From JAHIVN01 sp018816645 (lineage in GTDB: Bacteria; Patescibacteriota; Dojkabacteria; JAHIVN01): 54,252 nucleotides of DNA. Both the position numbers and the translations under genes were made by a program. The stretch covers positions 1-54,252 of the forward strand of contig JBDRHZ010000013.1 of the NCBI GenBank assembly GCA_043816305.1, written 5' to 3'. Numbering within the stretch: the stretch's first letter is position 1; each line of letters opens with the position of its first letter. The notes under the pieces were generated by a model, which was not told the origin of the DNA, ran no database searches, and saw nothing but the letters and a program-made list of their open reading frames with translations. This document shows positions 24,601-34,532 of the stretch, one piece after another.

Positions 24601-26259
24601 TTACTTACTATCTTCTTTTGTCTGAATATAAATATACGCTTGATTCAACCTCTCATTATAAGGAAACTTTAACAAAGCATCCTCTGCAAGGAACTTTTTA
24701 GCCTCATCATATTTTTCCTGTTTGATAAGTATCATAGCGTAGTTTTCATATGCTAGGAAGTAATCACCGTTCTGAATTGCCACGAGATAGTAATCCTCAG
24801 CTTTTTCAAGTTTTCCTTCTCTTTCAACTATTGCTCCCAAATTATTCCAGTTTGTCCACCAGTAAGGAGCTATTTCTACTGATCTCGTAAAATGCACCTT
24901 TGCCTCAGCCACGTTTCCTGTCCGAAACAGCTCAACTCCAAGGTTATTCTGCAAGTCAAACGATTCGCTTGAGATTTCGATATCTTTAGAGAACAATTTC
25001 AACCCATCAGACCAATCAAGCGTTCTATTTAAACTCCGGAACGATAGGATTAGAATTACAATCCCAGAAGTTAACGCTACAACACTTCTTATCGATTCTT
25101 TCTTAAGGTAAATTAACTCAAAAATAACTATGCTAAATGCGCCTGCCAATCCAACAAATGGAAGATAAAACCATCTGTCCGCAACTGTCATGTCTAGAGG
25201 AATTATTTGAAGATGCAGAAGCAGAGCTCCCAAAAACCAAAGTACAAAGAAAAGGTAGATCTTGAAGCTATTGTTTCTTCTTTTCTTTAGGAAGATACCA
25301 AGTATTATTAGTAACAGTAGAAACCCCGTTACTATAACTAGAGGAAAGTAAAAGTCACCCCAGTTTGCCTCTTCAACAACCCAATGCTGGGCAATAGCAA
25401 GTTTACTCGTGTTGAAAAGCGTAATGAGATAATGATAAATGATCTTTGGAACAGTTTGCATTCTCTCTGAGAAAGAAACCCTCATGATGGGAGATATTCC
25501 GCCCTTGCTGAAAGGTATCTTTGCGATAAAGACTCTGAGAATAAAGTATACAGCCAACATGACTGAGCTTGATTTGATCAGATTTAAAAGAACTTTTTTA
25601 TCAAATATTATAACGTATGCAAATGTTATTCCGACAAATACGATCCCTGTTTCCTTCGAAAGAACAGAGAGAAATAGAAGCAGTGCAGACCACCAATGGG
25701 TTTTTATTTTGGTTGCTTCTTCAATCTTATTCAAGAAAGGATTTTCCTTGTAAACAGTAATCAATAACGCCAGCATCCCGAAAAATAAAAATAAAACATC
25801 CTGAAGTGCTGAAACGTATACTACAGCTTCAACATTTATAGGATGCACTAGAAAAAGAACAGAGGCCCCAAAAGCAATCCATTTAGAATTGTTGTAGGAA
25901 TTTGATTTATCAAATTCTCCCAATAATCGTAGTAATAAAACAAACACCAAAATAGCGTTAGCAATGTGCAGCGTCACTTGAAACAAGTGGAACCCAAAGG
26001 CACCACCGCCAAAGATGGTATAGAGAATACTAAAAAACACACTCATCATCGGTTTGTAATATATGCCTCCCAAAATTCCGGCCCCGCCCGTATTAAAAGT
26101 ACTTCCTGTGAAAAACGTTGGAATGTTACCCAATGAATGTACTAGAGTGTTGTTTACAACCTGTTCCTCATCATCCCAGATAAAACCATTGAAAAAAGAT
26201 AAAAAGAATAGACAAAAGCCAATTACAATCAATATAATAATAAATTGCTTATATTTCAT
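24601..26259 (-). CDS. GT-C-type multispanning membrane protein with C-terminal TPR repeats
   Basis: A 552-residue protein (ATG at 26259; the frame also opens at a TTG 36 bases upstream). About ten transmembrane helices cover residues 1-400. An acidic WDDEEQV follows the first helix, the position of the DE/DD catalytic motif in GT-C glycosyltransferases and TMTC-like proteins. A VHPINVEAVVYVSALQD stretch is typical of that group. The last about 130 residues hold three to four TPR units (NNLGVELFRTGNVAEAK and NNLGAIVEREGKLEKAE). It probably transfers a sugar from a lipid carrier to proteins or glycans outside the membrane. Confidence 0.8.
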   Translation of the reverse strand: MKYKQFIIILIVIGFCLFFLSFFNGFIWDDEEQVVNNTLVHSLGNIPTFFTGSTFNTGGAGILGGIYYKPMMSVFFSILYTIFGGGAFGFHLFQVTLHIANAILVFVLLLRLLGEFDKSNSYNNSKWIAFGASVLFLVHPINVEAVVYVSALQDVLFLFFGMLALLITVYKENPFLNKIEEATKIKTHWWSALLLFLSVLSKETGIVFVGITFAYVIIFDKKVLLNLIKSSSVMLAVYFILRVFIAKIPFSKGGISPIMRVSFSERMQTVPKIIYHYLITLFNTSKLAIAQHWVVEEANWGDFYFPLVIVTGFLLLLIILGIFLKKRRNNSFKIYLFFVLWFLGALLLHLQIIPLDMTVADRWFYLPFVGLAGAFSIVIFELIYLKKESIRSVVALTSGIVILILSFRSLNRTLDWSDGLKLFSKDIEISSESFDLQNNLGVELFRTGNVAEAKVHFTRSVEIAPYWWTNWNNLGAIVEREGKLEKAEDYYLVAIQNGDYFLAYENYAMILIKQEKYDEAKKFLAEDALLKFPYNERLNQAYIYIQTKEDSK

Positions 26260-26318
26260 ATAACTCAGAAACGTTAAATTCGAATACTGCAACAAAATCC
26301 ATCAACAAACCTCTGCAC

Positions 26319-27611
26319 TCAGTCAATACTTTTAAAAGCTTTGGCAAGCTTCATAACGATTTCAATGTTTGGTCTATACTGTCCGACATTATCCCCCTCC
26401 CAAAATCCCCATCTGTATATCATAAATGCTGTAAAGGCATGAACTCTAGTTCTCTCACCAGTGTCAATATCTGTAATTTCTACGTAACCAGAGCCGGAAA
26501 TTTTATCCTTATATGCCGGAGGAGTCCCTTGTTCTCCTGGCATAGGAGAGACCTTATTCCCAAGTTCATCATCTCCAGCCCGGATTCTATATTTTACGCC
26601 GTCAGGAAATTCAAGAACTCTAACCCCATTATGCAAATATAAATACCCGGCAATCATAGTAGCTACTGATGCTTCTTGATGAGTAAGATCATTACTTAAA
26701 ATAGTAGCATTGTCACGTAAGAGAGTAGATCTAAATGAATCATCATCTCCAAGAACTCTTTCTGCTCTTAATCGCCTTTCCAAATTCAGCATATCAATAC
26801 CATCTAGAGTCGCTAACTGCCCTATTAAATCATTAGTATTCACACCACAAACTTCAAATCCTTCCCTAGTCTTTCTCGGTACAAATACTGCCTCATAACC
26901 AGAAATTGATCGAATCTCTGTTTCGACATCAGGAATCTTTATCTCACCAACTTCACCGCCATGTGTATCAACGATAACTCCAGTTGCAGGATAATAAGTT
27001 GTCATATTCTTTTCCTCTTTCATAATTTTCACAAGATCTTCAGCAATCCGATATCTGTCAGATGTGAAAACGTTTACTATTGAGCCCTGATCATCTATCT
27101 GAACAACAAGCCTATGTCTTTCATCGAACTCCCTAACATAGAATCCGTCTGACAGTGCCTTGAAATCATTATCGAGCAAATATTCTCCTATTGAATCAAT
27201 TTGAATTTTGAGTTCTTTTCTCCCTTCTGATCTTTTGGCCTCTCGTAGATAAAAACCTTGTTCTGTTGATGAGTATACAAGAACTCTAGCTGAAGCAGTT
27301 CCACTTTTCAGCACACCGAAGCGTCTACCTGCTCCTAAACTCCTATCTTCAGCAACAAACAAACAAAAATCTTCTCCAGCATACTTAGGTTTAATCATTC
27401 TTATAGTTTGGATATTCTCTCTTTGAAGCCATGTTCTAAATATTTCTATCAGGCCATCAAGATGATGTAGTCTAAGTTCATCTTCTCTAATGAGATAACT
27501 AGTATCAGCAACTCTTTCAAAGCCATGTGAAAGAGCGAAACTAATCTCTTCCTTGACTCTTTTCGCTATATCATCGTGGGGCACTTGTAACAGTTCCATA
27601 TACTTACACAT
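26319..27611 (-). CDS. Hypothetical protein
   Basis: A 430-residue soluble protein of mixed alpha/beta type that I do not recognise. It has no signal peptide or membrane helices. The middle (about 205-240) is Gly/Thr-rich (YYPATGVIVDTHGGEVGE), and the C-terminal 90 residues include a proline/glycine-rich stretch and a YRWGFWEGDNVG segment. An internal ATG four codons in (27599) is an equally good start. It lies between the aminopeptidase and GT-C genes with gaps of 12 and 59 bp, so it probably shares an operon with the aminopeptidase. Confidence 0.65.
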   Translation of the reverse strand: MCKYMELLQVPHDDIAKRVKEEISFALSHGFERVADTSYLIREDELRLHHLDGLIEIFRTWLQRENIQTIRMIKPKYAGEDFCLFVAEDRSLGAGRRFGVLKSGTASARVLVYSSTEQGFYLREAKRSEGRKELKIQIDSIGEYLLDNDFKALSDGFYVREFDERHRLVVQIDDQGSIVNVFTSDRYRIAEDLVKIMKEEKNMTTYYPATGVIVDTHGGEVGEIKIPDVETEIRSISGYEAVFVPRKTREGFEVCGVNTNDLIGQLATLDGIDMLNLERRLRAERVLGDDDSFRSTLLRDNATILSNDLTHQEASVATMIAGYLYLHNGVRVLEFPDGVKYRIRAGDDELGNKVSPMPGEQGTPPAYKDKISGSGYVEITDIDTGERTRVHAFTAFMIYRWGFWEGDNVGQYRPNIEIVMKLAKAFKSID

Positions 27612-27623
27612 AATAAAAAATTT

Positions 27624-28829
27624 CTATAAACAAAACATTCCCTTCTCATAAATCACTTTTTCTTTCCCATTCGCAAGTCTTGCTGTCACAGTCCTGTCAG
27701 TAGTTGACATGATATCAGTGTGCAGCACTGTATCCAAATTGTAACCTAATTTTTCCCATTCACTTTTCTTCACATTTTTAGGATTTCCATCGAACGTATC
27801 TTTGTAGGCCATGCCAAGAGCTATATGGAAATTCCCATACCTTCCGCCTACGTTTTCATCAAATAGAGTCTCCGCCATAAACTTCGTAATTCTAGAGAAT
27901 CTTTTGTCTGTCAGACTGAATTCTCCTATCTTATCAGCATTTTTAACCTTTATCATATTCTTTAAAAGTTTCTCATTCTTGCTGGCACTGCTTCTAACTA
28001 CAACTCCATTCTTAAATTCCAGCTCAATATCAGTTATCAGATTTCCATAGAGGAATAGCGGTTGATCAAACTTCACCCATCCATTAGATCCACTCCAGTC
28101 AGGAGAAGTGAAAATTTCAAATGAAGGAATATTTCTTCCGCTGCCTCCAACCCATTTCCTCTTGGCTCCTAGTAGGATTTTCAAATCAACAGTTTTTCCC
28201 TTGATATGTAAACTGTTTAACTGCATTCTGTTCAGCTTATTTATGATCTCTTTCTGCTTTTTCACTACTCTTCTCCACTTTGCGATCGGGTCTTTGTAAT
28301 CCAGGAAACAAGCTTTTTCTATCTGCTTCCAATAATCTTTCATAGTCATTTTCGCTTCTTTTGCCATAGCCGGCGTACCGTAGAGCGCAAGTGTCCAGGT
28401 CAGCTTGCCCGCATACTCCTTAGTATTTCTTGCATCTCTAAAAAATTTGGATGCTATATTCTGAGCCAGAATTTTCTTCGAGCCCACCCCCTCCAGCTCG
28501 TGCTTATCTTTTTCGGCTATTATGCCGACAAAGTGATCACACTCGTTCACCCTCTCGAGCATATATTTCTTCGGCATGTACTCGATCTGTTTCATAGTTG
28601 CATTGTCAAAAAAAGCACGTTTTATATCATTTGGAATATAATTGATCAGCGGATGGCCGCCTTGTTCAAGAACCGAAAGCATAAGCGGTTTGAGAATGGG
28701 TTTAGCGCATTCAGGAACTTGAATAAATACTTTCTCCCCTTCTTTCATGCCCTTTCCGCTCCAGAGAGCAAATTTTATCAGCACATCAGCGTATTTTTGT
28801 AATATAGTTTGTGAAGGTGAGTAAATCAT
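27624..28829 (-). CDS. M29-family metallo-aminopeptidase
   Basis: A 401-residue cytoplasmic aminopeptidase of the thermophilic M29 family (AmpS/PepS/AP-T). The likely two-metal ligands are all present with family spacing: E238 (FEIFTSPDW), E303 (IGEFSLTD), H335 (GNFHIALG), Y342, H370 and D372 (LHTDIM). Length is normal (about 400). It removes N-terminal residues from peptides during protein turnover. It is the first gene of a minus-strand run; the 129-bp gap to the divergent EamA gene should hold both promoters. Confidence 0.92.
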   Translation of the reverse strand: MIYSPSQTILQKYADVLIKFALWSGKGMKEGEKVFIQVPECAKPILKPLMLSVLEQGGHPLINYIPNDIKRAFFDNATMKQIEYMPKKYMLERVNECDHFVGIIAEKDKHELEGVGSKKILAQNIASKFFRDARNTKEYAGKLTWTLALYGTPAMAKEAKMTMKDYWKQIEKACFLDYKDPIAKWRRVVKKQKEIINKLNRMQLNSLHIKGKTVDLKILLGAKRKWVGGSGRNIPSFEIFTSPDWSGSNGWVKFDQPLFLYGNLITDIELEFKNGVVVRSSASKNEKLLKNMIKVKNADKIGEFSLTDKRFSRITKFMAETLFDENVGGRYGNFHIALGMAYKDTFDGNPKNVKKSEWEKLGYNLDTVLHTDIMSTTDRTVTARLANGKEKVIYEKGMFCL

Positions 28830-28958
28830 TTTATTTATCGCAGAAGTAATTTAGTTAGCTATTCTACCTCAATTTCGATATAATTTAAACCATATCCGAA
28901 AACTTTTGACATCAGTCCTTCGACTTTTTACCTTTTAAATTTGACATAATTACATAAC

Positions 28959-29822
28959 ATGAATTGGTTCCTAAGCGCACTTCTTTCATTACTATTCGTA
29001 GTAATTTACAGACTGGTACAAAAAAAGCTGATAAGCAAAGACAAGGTCAATCCGGTTCTCTTTGGCCTGGCAGAATCTACCTGGGTAGTAGTTTTCACTA
29101 TCCCTCTTGTTTTCTACTTTGGATTTGAATTCACAGGAGATGCAAGAATTCTACTTATCACGATTTTTAAATCATTTCTTTCTGGTATTTCGGCCGTTCT
29201 TCTCTACATTAGTCTCAGCAAAATTGCAGCATCTGAATTTCAAATACTAACTTCATCAAGATTTATTACCGCATTTTTCATAGGCATAACACTTCTATCT
29301 GAGAAAATTACCTACCTCAAGATTCTTTCGGTAATACTGCTCTTCATATCTGTAATTCTCATAACGGATAGAAAAGATGGTAAATTTAAACTCGGAAAGT
29401 ACCATTTTATTGCGCTTGCTTCTTCTATACTATTTGCCGTAGTAGCGGCTTTCGATAAAACACTTCTCAATTACTTCAACACAGTAACATTTACATTTCT
29501 AACATTTGCTGTTTCGCAGATCTTTAAACTATTTCTTACACCAAAAAATACGAAAATTATTCCTAAATACTTTTCAAATATTAATAATATACTGACTCCG
29601 ATGATCACAAGTGTGCCTCTCTTTGGCATCTATGCTCTTCAGTACTTCTCATACCAGAGCGGCGGGGATATATCTGCTGTAAACATCATAACATCGACAA
29701 GTACTGTATTTATAGTACTCTTTGGAGTATTATTTCTAAATGAAAAGAAGAATCTTTGGAAGAAGATTTTGGCGAGTATCCTTGTGACAGTTTCAATTAT
29801 TCTTTTTAAGAATTCTAATTAA
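28959..29822 (+). CDS. EamA/DMT-family transporter
   Basis: A 287-residue membrane protein with ten hydrophobic helices in two EamA-like repeats and the usual short loops. It is only distantly similar to the EamA protein at 19868-20722, so the two are not recent duplicates. The substrate is unknown. A TTGACA box lies 46 nt before the ATG with a weak -10. It is followed 37 bp later by a GNAT acetyltransferase on the same strand, so the pair may be co-transcribed. Confidence 0.82.
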   Translation: MNWFLSALLSLLFVVIYRLVQKKLISKDKVNPVLFGLAESTWVVVFTIPLVFYFGFEFTGDARILLITIFKSFLSGISAVLLYISLSKIAASEFQILTSSRFITAFFIGITLLSEKITYLKILSVILLFISVILITDRKDGKFKLGKYHFIALASSILFAVVAAFDKTLLNYFNTVTFTFLTFAVSQIFKLFLTPKNTKIIPKYFSNINNILTPMITSVPLFGIYALQYFSYQSGGDISAVNIITSTSTVFIVLFGVLFLNEKKNLWKKILASILVTVSIILFKNSN

Positions 29823-29859
29823 GCTTATCTAAAATTTTAAATGATTCTTTAACAATAAA

Positions 29860-30423
29860 ATGAGTACATTCAAGATTTACAAACCAAGTGAACTCCCTGA
29901 TATTTACAAATATCAAATACTTGCTTTTCAAAGGATAATCTGGACTGAAGGATTCGTCGGGAAGAATCAGAATAGAAATTGGATAACTCATTCAAAAGAT
30001 CATCCTATTCACTTTATTGCTGTGAATGGCAGAAAGGTTATAGCTCACGTTGAAGTAGTTTGGAGATTACTTCATCATTGTAACAAAACCTATAAAACGT
30101 ATGGACTTACCGGTGTTTTGACATTTCATGATTTTCGACGACAAGGATTTGGAAGGAAACTGGTTGAAAAGGCAACAAAGTACATACTTAGAAGTGATGC
30201 AGAACTAGCTCTCTTTAATTGTACAGATGAAAATGTGACATTCTATAGAAAAGGTGGTTGGAAACCTTTGGAAAATGCTCCTATTACACAAATTGGCGAA
30301 CGGAATAATCCTATTAATACAGAGTCAACAAACCTAATGATAAAGTTTCTCTCCAAAAAGGCGAGAAGGAATAGACAAGATTTCTTAAACTTTCCAATAT
30401 ACTTTGATGATTCCACTTGGTAG
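29860..30423 (+). CDS. GNAT-family N-acetyltransferase
   Basis: A 187-residue GNAT protein. The acetyl-CoA pyrophosphate-binding loop is RRQGFGRKL (about residues 108-116), preceded by the beta4 strand YGLTGVLTF. The following helix and an FNCTDENVTFYRKGGWKPL segment are the usual C-terminal half (NVTFYRKxGW). The layout recalls aminoglycoside 2'-N-acetyltransferase relatives, but the substrate cannot be told from sequence. The C-terminal tail is basic. Confidence 0.82.
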   Translation: MSTFKIYKPSELPDIYKYQILAFQRIIWTEGFVGKNQNRNWITHSKDHPIHFIAVNGRKVIAHVEVVWRLLHHCNKTYKTYGLTGVLTFHDFRRQGFGRKLVEKATKYILRSDAELALFNCTDENVTFYRKGGWKPLENAPITQIGERNNPINTESTNLMIKFLSKKARRNRQDFLNFPIYFDDSTW

Positions 30424-30567
30424 ATCTGTTAATTGGAAGAAATTGTTATTAATAGAGTATTAGTAGGGCCTTAGTAGTACATTTTTAGTCTATTGATTGT
30501 CCATTAATAGTAGATCGAAGAAGAAGGTTATTAGCGTGAAACGAAACGGCCTTTAAAGTCCGTTGTT

Positions 30568-30915
30568 TTACGTTACTTTTTTATCATACAAAGTCTCGCC
30601 CCTGCGGAGTTTTCCCAGTGCCCACATAAAAAGCCTGCCTCGATTTTTTCCTTCCATATTTGGGTAGTCAACTGCAAAGCTGTAGGCTTTCTCCAACAGC
30701 TCCCTTTTCTCATTTTTTGCTAACTTGATATACAAAGCTGTGTGCTTACGATCGTTCAGTTTATACGATAGCCTGACTCCAAAATCCTGATGCTCATGCT
30801 TCACATATCTCCTGCTCTTCTCCCTGTCAGGACTAAACTCCCACTGCTGTAGAAGTTCTCGCATGCCTTTAGGAGCCTTCTTGCGTTTGTCTGCTAATTC
30901 CTTAAAACTCAGCAT
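30568..30915 (-). CDS. Hypothetical basic protein
   Basis: A 115-residue, Lys/Arg-rich protein (MLSFKELADKRKKAPKG onward), mostly helical with a central beta pair, and no recognised family. High basicity and lack of export signals suggest a nucleic-acid-associated cytoplasmic protein, which is inference. It lies 39 bp downstream of the Mpl-like gene on the same strand. An imperfect hairpin (AACGG/CCGTT core) lies between its stop and the GNAT stop and may end transcripts from either side. Confidence 0.6.
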   Translation of the reverse strand: MLSFKELADKRKKAPKGMRELLQQWEFSPDREKSRRYVKHEHQDFGVRLSYKLNDRKHTALYIKLAKNEKRELLEKAYSFAVDYPNMEGKNRGRLFMWALGKLRRGETLYDKKVT

Positions 30916-30954
30916 TAAAATAACTATTAAAAAATAACAATCTAAAACCTGAAC

Positions 30955-32409
30955 CTATGGCTTAAATGCATTTATCACATCCTCTATCATTCCTCTCCAT
31001 CCATATGCTCCCATAAAACAAATGATATGTTTTCCAACGTCTTTACTTGTAACATAACTTACAAGCTTACCGTCATCTCCAACATAGCTTGCATTTACGT
31101 CTAAACTTTTGAGCTTCAGAGCAAGTTCTTCACCGCTGGTTCTGTGTAATCCCTCTTTTGTTTTTACAGTTTTAAGGCGCGGTATGATTACCTCATCAGC
31201 CTTTTTGAATGCACCATCAAATAGCTCCATAGATTCTTCTGTACGGTTTCCTACATTCGGTTCAAATATTACACTAATGTGCCAGTCAGGAAAAGTGTCT
31301 TTAAGCGCATTTATCGATCCTGACACTTTTGGAGGACTGCAGGCATGATCATCAATCACTTTCACATTCTCTTCTTCAAACCGAATCTCAAGTCTTCGCT
31401 TTATCCCTTCAAACTGTTCAACGGCTTCTTGAATTGCAGAAACTTCGATATCAAGTTCACGAGCAAGTGCACAGCAGCCTATGATATTCTCCTTATTATG
31501 GTCACCCACCAGCTTTGTCCTTACAACAAATTCCTCTTTTGTATTTCTGTTATAGATCGCAATATCTCCCGTTTCTTTATTCTCTTTGTGAGCCAAGTTG
31601 AACCAGTCGGCTCTAGCAACATTTTCATCTATCTTGTTTAGTTCATAGGTTACTACTTTGCATCTCGCGTCTTTTAAAACTTCATTCACGTTCTTTCCAG
31701 TCCTGCATGCGACAAGAAGTCCGTTAAGTGGTAATGAGTGAACGAGCTTCGAAAAATTCTCAACATACGCAGATTCTGAAACAAAAAAGTCAGTATGCTC
31801 CCAGGCAGCAGCAGTCAAAAGAACAAATTCAGCCTTGTAATGAAAGAACTTGCTTACCGGATCAAACCTTGAACTGATGTATTCATCTCCCTCAACTACA
31901 CTCCAGTCGCTCCTAGTAACCTTCACCCCATCTTTGAAATTTCTAGCCAGTCCTCCAATCATGAAACTAGGATCCTCTTTGGCTTTCTGGAATATAAGTG
32001 TCATAAGCGCAGCACTGGTAGTCTTACCGTACGTTCCAGAGATGACGATAGAGTTGCTCTTTACAAGAAATTCCTCAAGGATATCTGGAAATGATTTGAT
32101 GTTCAATTTATTCTTTACTGCAAACTTGTACTCCACATTGCTTAGACCTACATAATTTCCAACAACTACCAAATCAGGAGATGTCTTGCCTATTCCTATA
32201 TCTGTATAATACTTCCCCTGAAGATGCATTTCCTTAAATCCGAGCTCGACTTTAATTTTACGTTCTTGCAAATAATCACTCATAGGAGGAAAAATCCCTT
32301 TATCTGAGCCAGAGACAAACCATCCCAATTCTTTAAACATATTTGCTAGTGGCCCCATCGTAACCCCACAGATACCAATAAAGTGAACCCAGCTAGCATT
32401 TTTTTTCAT
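30955..32409 (-). CDS. mpl: Mpl-like UDP-N-acetylmuramate:peptide ligase
   Basis: A 484-residue Mur-ligase family enzyme. The N-terminal Rossmann domain has HFIGICGVTMGPLA (9-22, the G-I-x-G-x-x-M-x-x-L-A pattern of MurC/Mpl). The central ATPase has P-loop GTYGKTTS (125-132), VVEGDEY (171-177) and EHTDFF (204-209). The C-terminal ligase domain has the DDHACSPP segment. These features fit Mpl, which re-attaches recycled tripeptide to UDP-MurNAc, slightly better than MurC, where DDYGHHP would be expected. It acts in the cytoplasm in peptidoglycan recycling. A specialised MurC cannot be fully excluded. Confidence 0.82.
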   Translation of the reverse strand: MKKNASWVHFIGICGVTMGPLANMFKELGWFVSGSDKGIFPPMSDYLQERKIKVELGFKEMHLQGKYYTDIGIGKTSPDLVVVGNYVGLSNVEYKFAVKNKLNIKSFPDILEEFLVKSNSIVISGTYGKTTSAALMTLIFQKAKEDPSFMIGGLARNFKDGVKVTRSDWSVVEGDEYISSRFDPVSKFFHYKAEFVLLTAAAWEHTDFFVSESAYVENFSKLVHSLPLNGLLVACRTGKNVNEVLKDARCKVVTYELNKIDENVARADWFNLAHKENKETGDIAIYNRNTKEEFVVRTKLVGDHNKENIIGCCALARELDIEVSAIQEAVEQFEGIKRRLEIRFEEENVKVIDDHACSPPKVSGSINALKDTFPDWHISVIFEPNVGNRTEESMELFDGAFKKADEVIIPRLKTVKTKEGLHRTSGEELALKLKSLDVNASYVGDDGKLVSYVTSKDVGKHIICFMGAYGWRGMIEDVINAFKP

Positions 32410-32604
32410 AATTTCAGTTTAAAATAGTTAGAATATATATATATAATATAGATCCAATATATGGAGAATGAGTATCATTATAATATCAAATAGAGTTTCC
32501 ACCCACAATAGTAACAAATAAAAACGATCTGTTCAAAGTATCATAACAACATACCTTTATGGCAATTAGAATAGTCATAAACTCAGGCTTTCAAATTTCT
32601 TGAC

Positions 32605-32634
32605 TTGAGTCGTAGTTAATTGGTAACTTATTAT
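32605..32634 (+). promoter_or_regulatory. Putative promoter of the ribonucleotide reductase cluster
   Basis: TTGAGT (32605-32610), an 18-nt spacer, and TATTAT (32629-32634), giving a leader of about 90 nt before ATG 32731. The leader contains a small CCGT/ACGG hairpin with a T5 loop just before the start. I see no cobalamin riboswitch core and no clear NrdR box in the 321-bp gap 32410-32730. Confidence 0.45.
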
Positions 32635-32730
32635 AGAGAAGCTTGGGGCAGCTCTAAGTTTTTCCACAATTCTTTGAGCTTGTAATGCTTCATTTTTTAC
32701 ACATTTCCGTTTTTTTACGGGTTGTATTTT

Positions 32731-34488
32731 ATGCCTAGAAGATTCGATCTTGAGCCAAAAATAAATGAAAAGCAACAGTTAATTGCAGACAGTCGTTATC
32801 TTTTGAAAGATAAATCGGGGAAAATAAAAGAGACTGTACGAAATATGTTTATTCGTATTTCGAAACATATCGCCTCGGCTGAGAAAAAATTCAAAACACC
32901 AGCAAAGGAGATAAAAAAACTTGAAGAATCTTTTTATGAAATGCAGGCGTCTCTAGAATTTTTATCTGGAACACCAATGCATGACAGAGGCCTCAAGCGC
33001 CTCATGGCTGAGTGTTATGTATTACCACTTGAAGATAGCCTGGAATCTATCTATCATACTCTATACTACTCCGTTCAGCTTCACCGTCTTGGAGCAGGGA
33101 TCGGTTATGATTTTTCCAAGCTACGCCCTGACGGTTCAATAGTCCATTCAACCGGCAAAGAAGCGTCGGGCCCTATATCATTTATGAGACTCTTTGATTT
33201 CTCTTCAGAAATAATTTTGAATAGAGGGAGCGCACGTCATGCAGGACACATGGGAATCCTTCGGATTGACCATCCAGACATAGAGAAATTCATCCAGGCA
33301 AAAGAGGACTACTCTCAATTAACAAATTTCAACCTTTCGGTTGCTGTAACTGATAATTTTATACGTGCTTATAAAGCAGGAAGCAAAGTGAATCTAACTG
33401 ACCCCACAAACAATAAAATTGTAAAACGCCTTGAAGCAAAATATCTGATGGAGCTTATCGCGAAAAGTGTTCATAGAAGCGCAGAACCGGGGATAATTTT
33501 TATAGATGAAATTAATCGCAAGAACACGGTGCCCGGTGTAGGTCGAATAACCGCAACAAACCTATGCGGGGAACAGCCTTTACTGCCCTTTGAAGCATGC
33601 TATCTGGGTGGTATTGCCTTAAATAGATTTATTGATGTAAACAGCAGAGATAAGATAAATTGGAAAAGGATGGCAGACGTCACTCGTCTTGCGACAAGGT
33701 ACCTAGATAATATGCTTGAACTCGCCTTCAATGTATTGCCACAAATAAAGGAAATCAATGTTGATGGTAATCGCAAGATCGGACTCGGAGTGCTTGGGTG
33801 GGCAGATCTTTTAGCTGAACTAAGAATTCCTTATGATAGTGAGAAAGGTCTCAAACTAGCAGAGAAAGTAATGAGTTTTATACAGAAAACTGCAAGAGAT
33901 GAGAGTTCAAGGCTGGGGAAGGTTAGGGGAAATTTCAAGAACTATGATAAAAGTATTTTCAAAAAGATCGGATACAAGTATATGAGAAATGCTACTGTGA
34001 CAACAATAGCACCAACAGGAACTAGATCGCTGTTTGCGGACTGCAACAGCGGAGTTGAGCCTTTTTTCGCCCTCGCTTACACCCGCGAAAACATGGAGAC
34101 ATTGGACAATAGAAAGATTTATTATGTAAACAGTGCACTTGAAAATGCTTTAAAAGAGGAGTGGTTATTCAGCAAAAGTCTCATGAAACAAATTTCTGCA
34201 ACAGGGAGTGTCAAAGAGATCAAAGATATTCCAGATAATATTAAGCGAGTATTCAAAACTACTTACGAAATAGCTCCCGAATGGCATCTGAAAATGCAGG
34301 CTTCATTCCAAAAGTACACGGATAACGCTGTTTCCAAGACTTTGAATGTGAAGGAATCAACAACCGAAAAAGAAATTGAGAATGTTTATCTTGAAGCTCA
34401 TAATCTGAAGCTCAAAGGCGTAACGATTTATAGGGATAAAAGCAGGGATAAACAGGTGCTAAATATAAACAGTAGCAAAAAGAAATAA
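32731..34488 (+). CDS. nrdJ: Class II (adenosylcobalamin-dependent) ribonucleotide reductase, short form
   Basis: A 585-residue reductase of the NrdJ type. Expected residues are present: the first redox Cys in AECYVLPLEDSL, the active-site NLCGEQPLLPFEAC (thiyl Cys, Glu and partner Cys), and the substrate-phosphate loop TTIAPTGTRS. It differs from the two modules of the downstream giant protein: GAGIGYDFS replaces GGGTGFNFS, and the protein stops at KGVTIYRDKSRDK with no C-terminal TSCPD domain or Cys-rich tail. It should convert ribonucleotides to deoxyribonucleotides with AdoCbl, but re-reduction of its active site would need Cys supplied by another protein. I chose ATG 32731 over TTG 32722. 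Confidence 0.88.
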   Translation: MPRRFDLEPKINEKQQLIADSRYLLKDKSGKIKETVRNMFIRISKHIASAEKKFKTPAKEIKKLEESFYEMQASLEFLSGTPMHDRGLKRLMAECYVLPLEDSLESIYHTLYYSVQLHRLGAGIGYDFSKLRPDGSIVHSTGKEASGPISFMRLFDFSSEIILNRGSARHAGHMGILRIDHPDIEKFIQAKEDYSQLTNFNLSVAVTDNFIRAYKAGSKVNLTDPTNNKIVKRLEAKYLMELIAKSVHRSAEPGIIFIDEINRKNTVPGVGRITATNLCGEQPLLPFEACYLGGIALNRFIDVNSRDKINWKRMADVTRLATRYLDNMLELAFNVLPQIKEINVDGNRKIGLGVLGWADLLAELRIPYDSEKGLKLAEKVMSFIQKTARDESSRLGKVRGNFKNYDKSIFKKIGYKYMRNATVTTIAPTGTRSLFADCNSGVEPFFALAYTRENMETLDNRKIYYVNSALENALKEEWLFSKSLMKQISATGSVKEIKDIPDNIKRVFKTTYEIAPEWHLKMQASFQKYTDNAVSKTLNVKESTTEKEIENVYLEAHNLKLKGVTIYRDKSRDKQVLNINSSKKK

Positions 34489-34532
34489 AATGAGATAACA
34501 TATATTTACACTTTATTTAAGACATATGTGAA

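Noticed and set aside
32410..32730. Cobalamin riboswitch upstream of the class II reductase
   Set aside because: No GCCACTG-like B12 box or multi-stem core is visible; only a promoter and a small hairpin.
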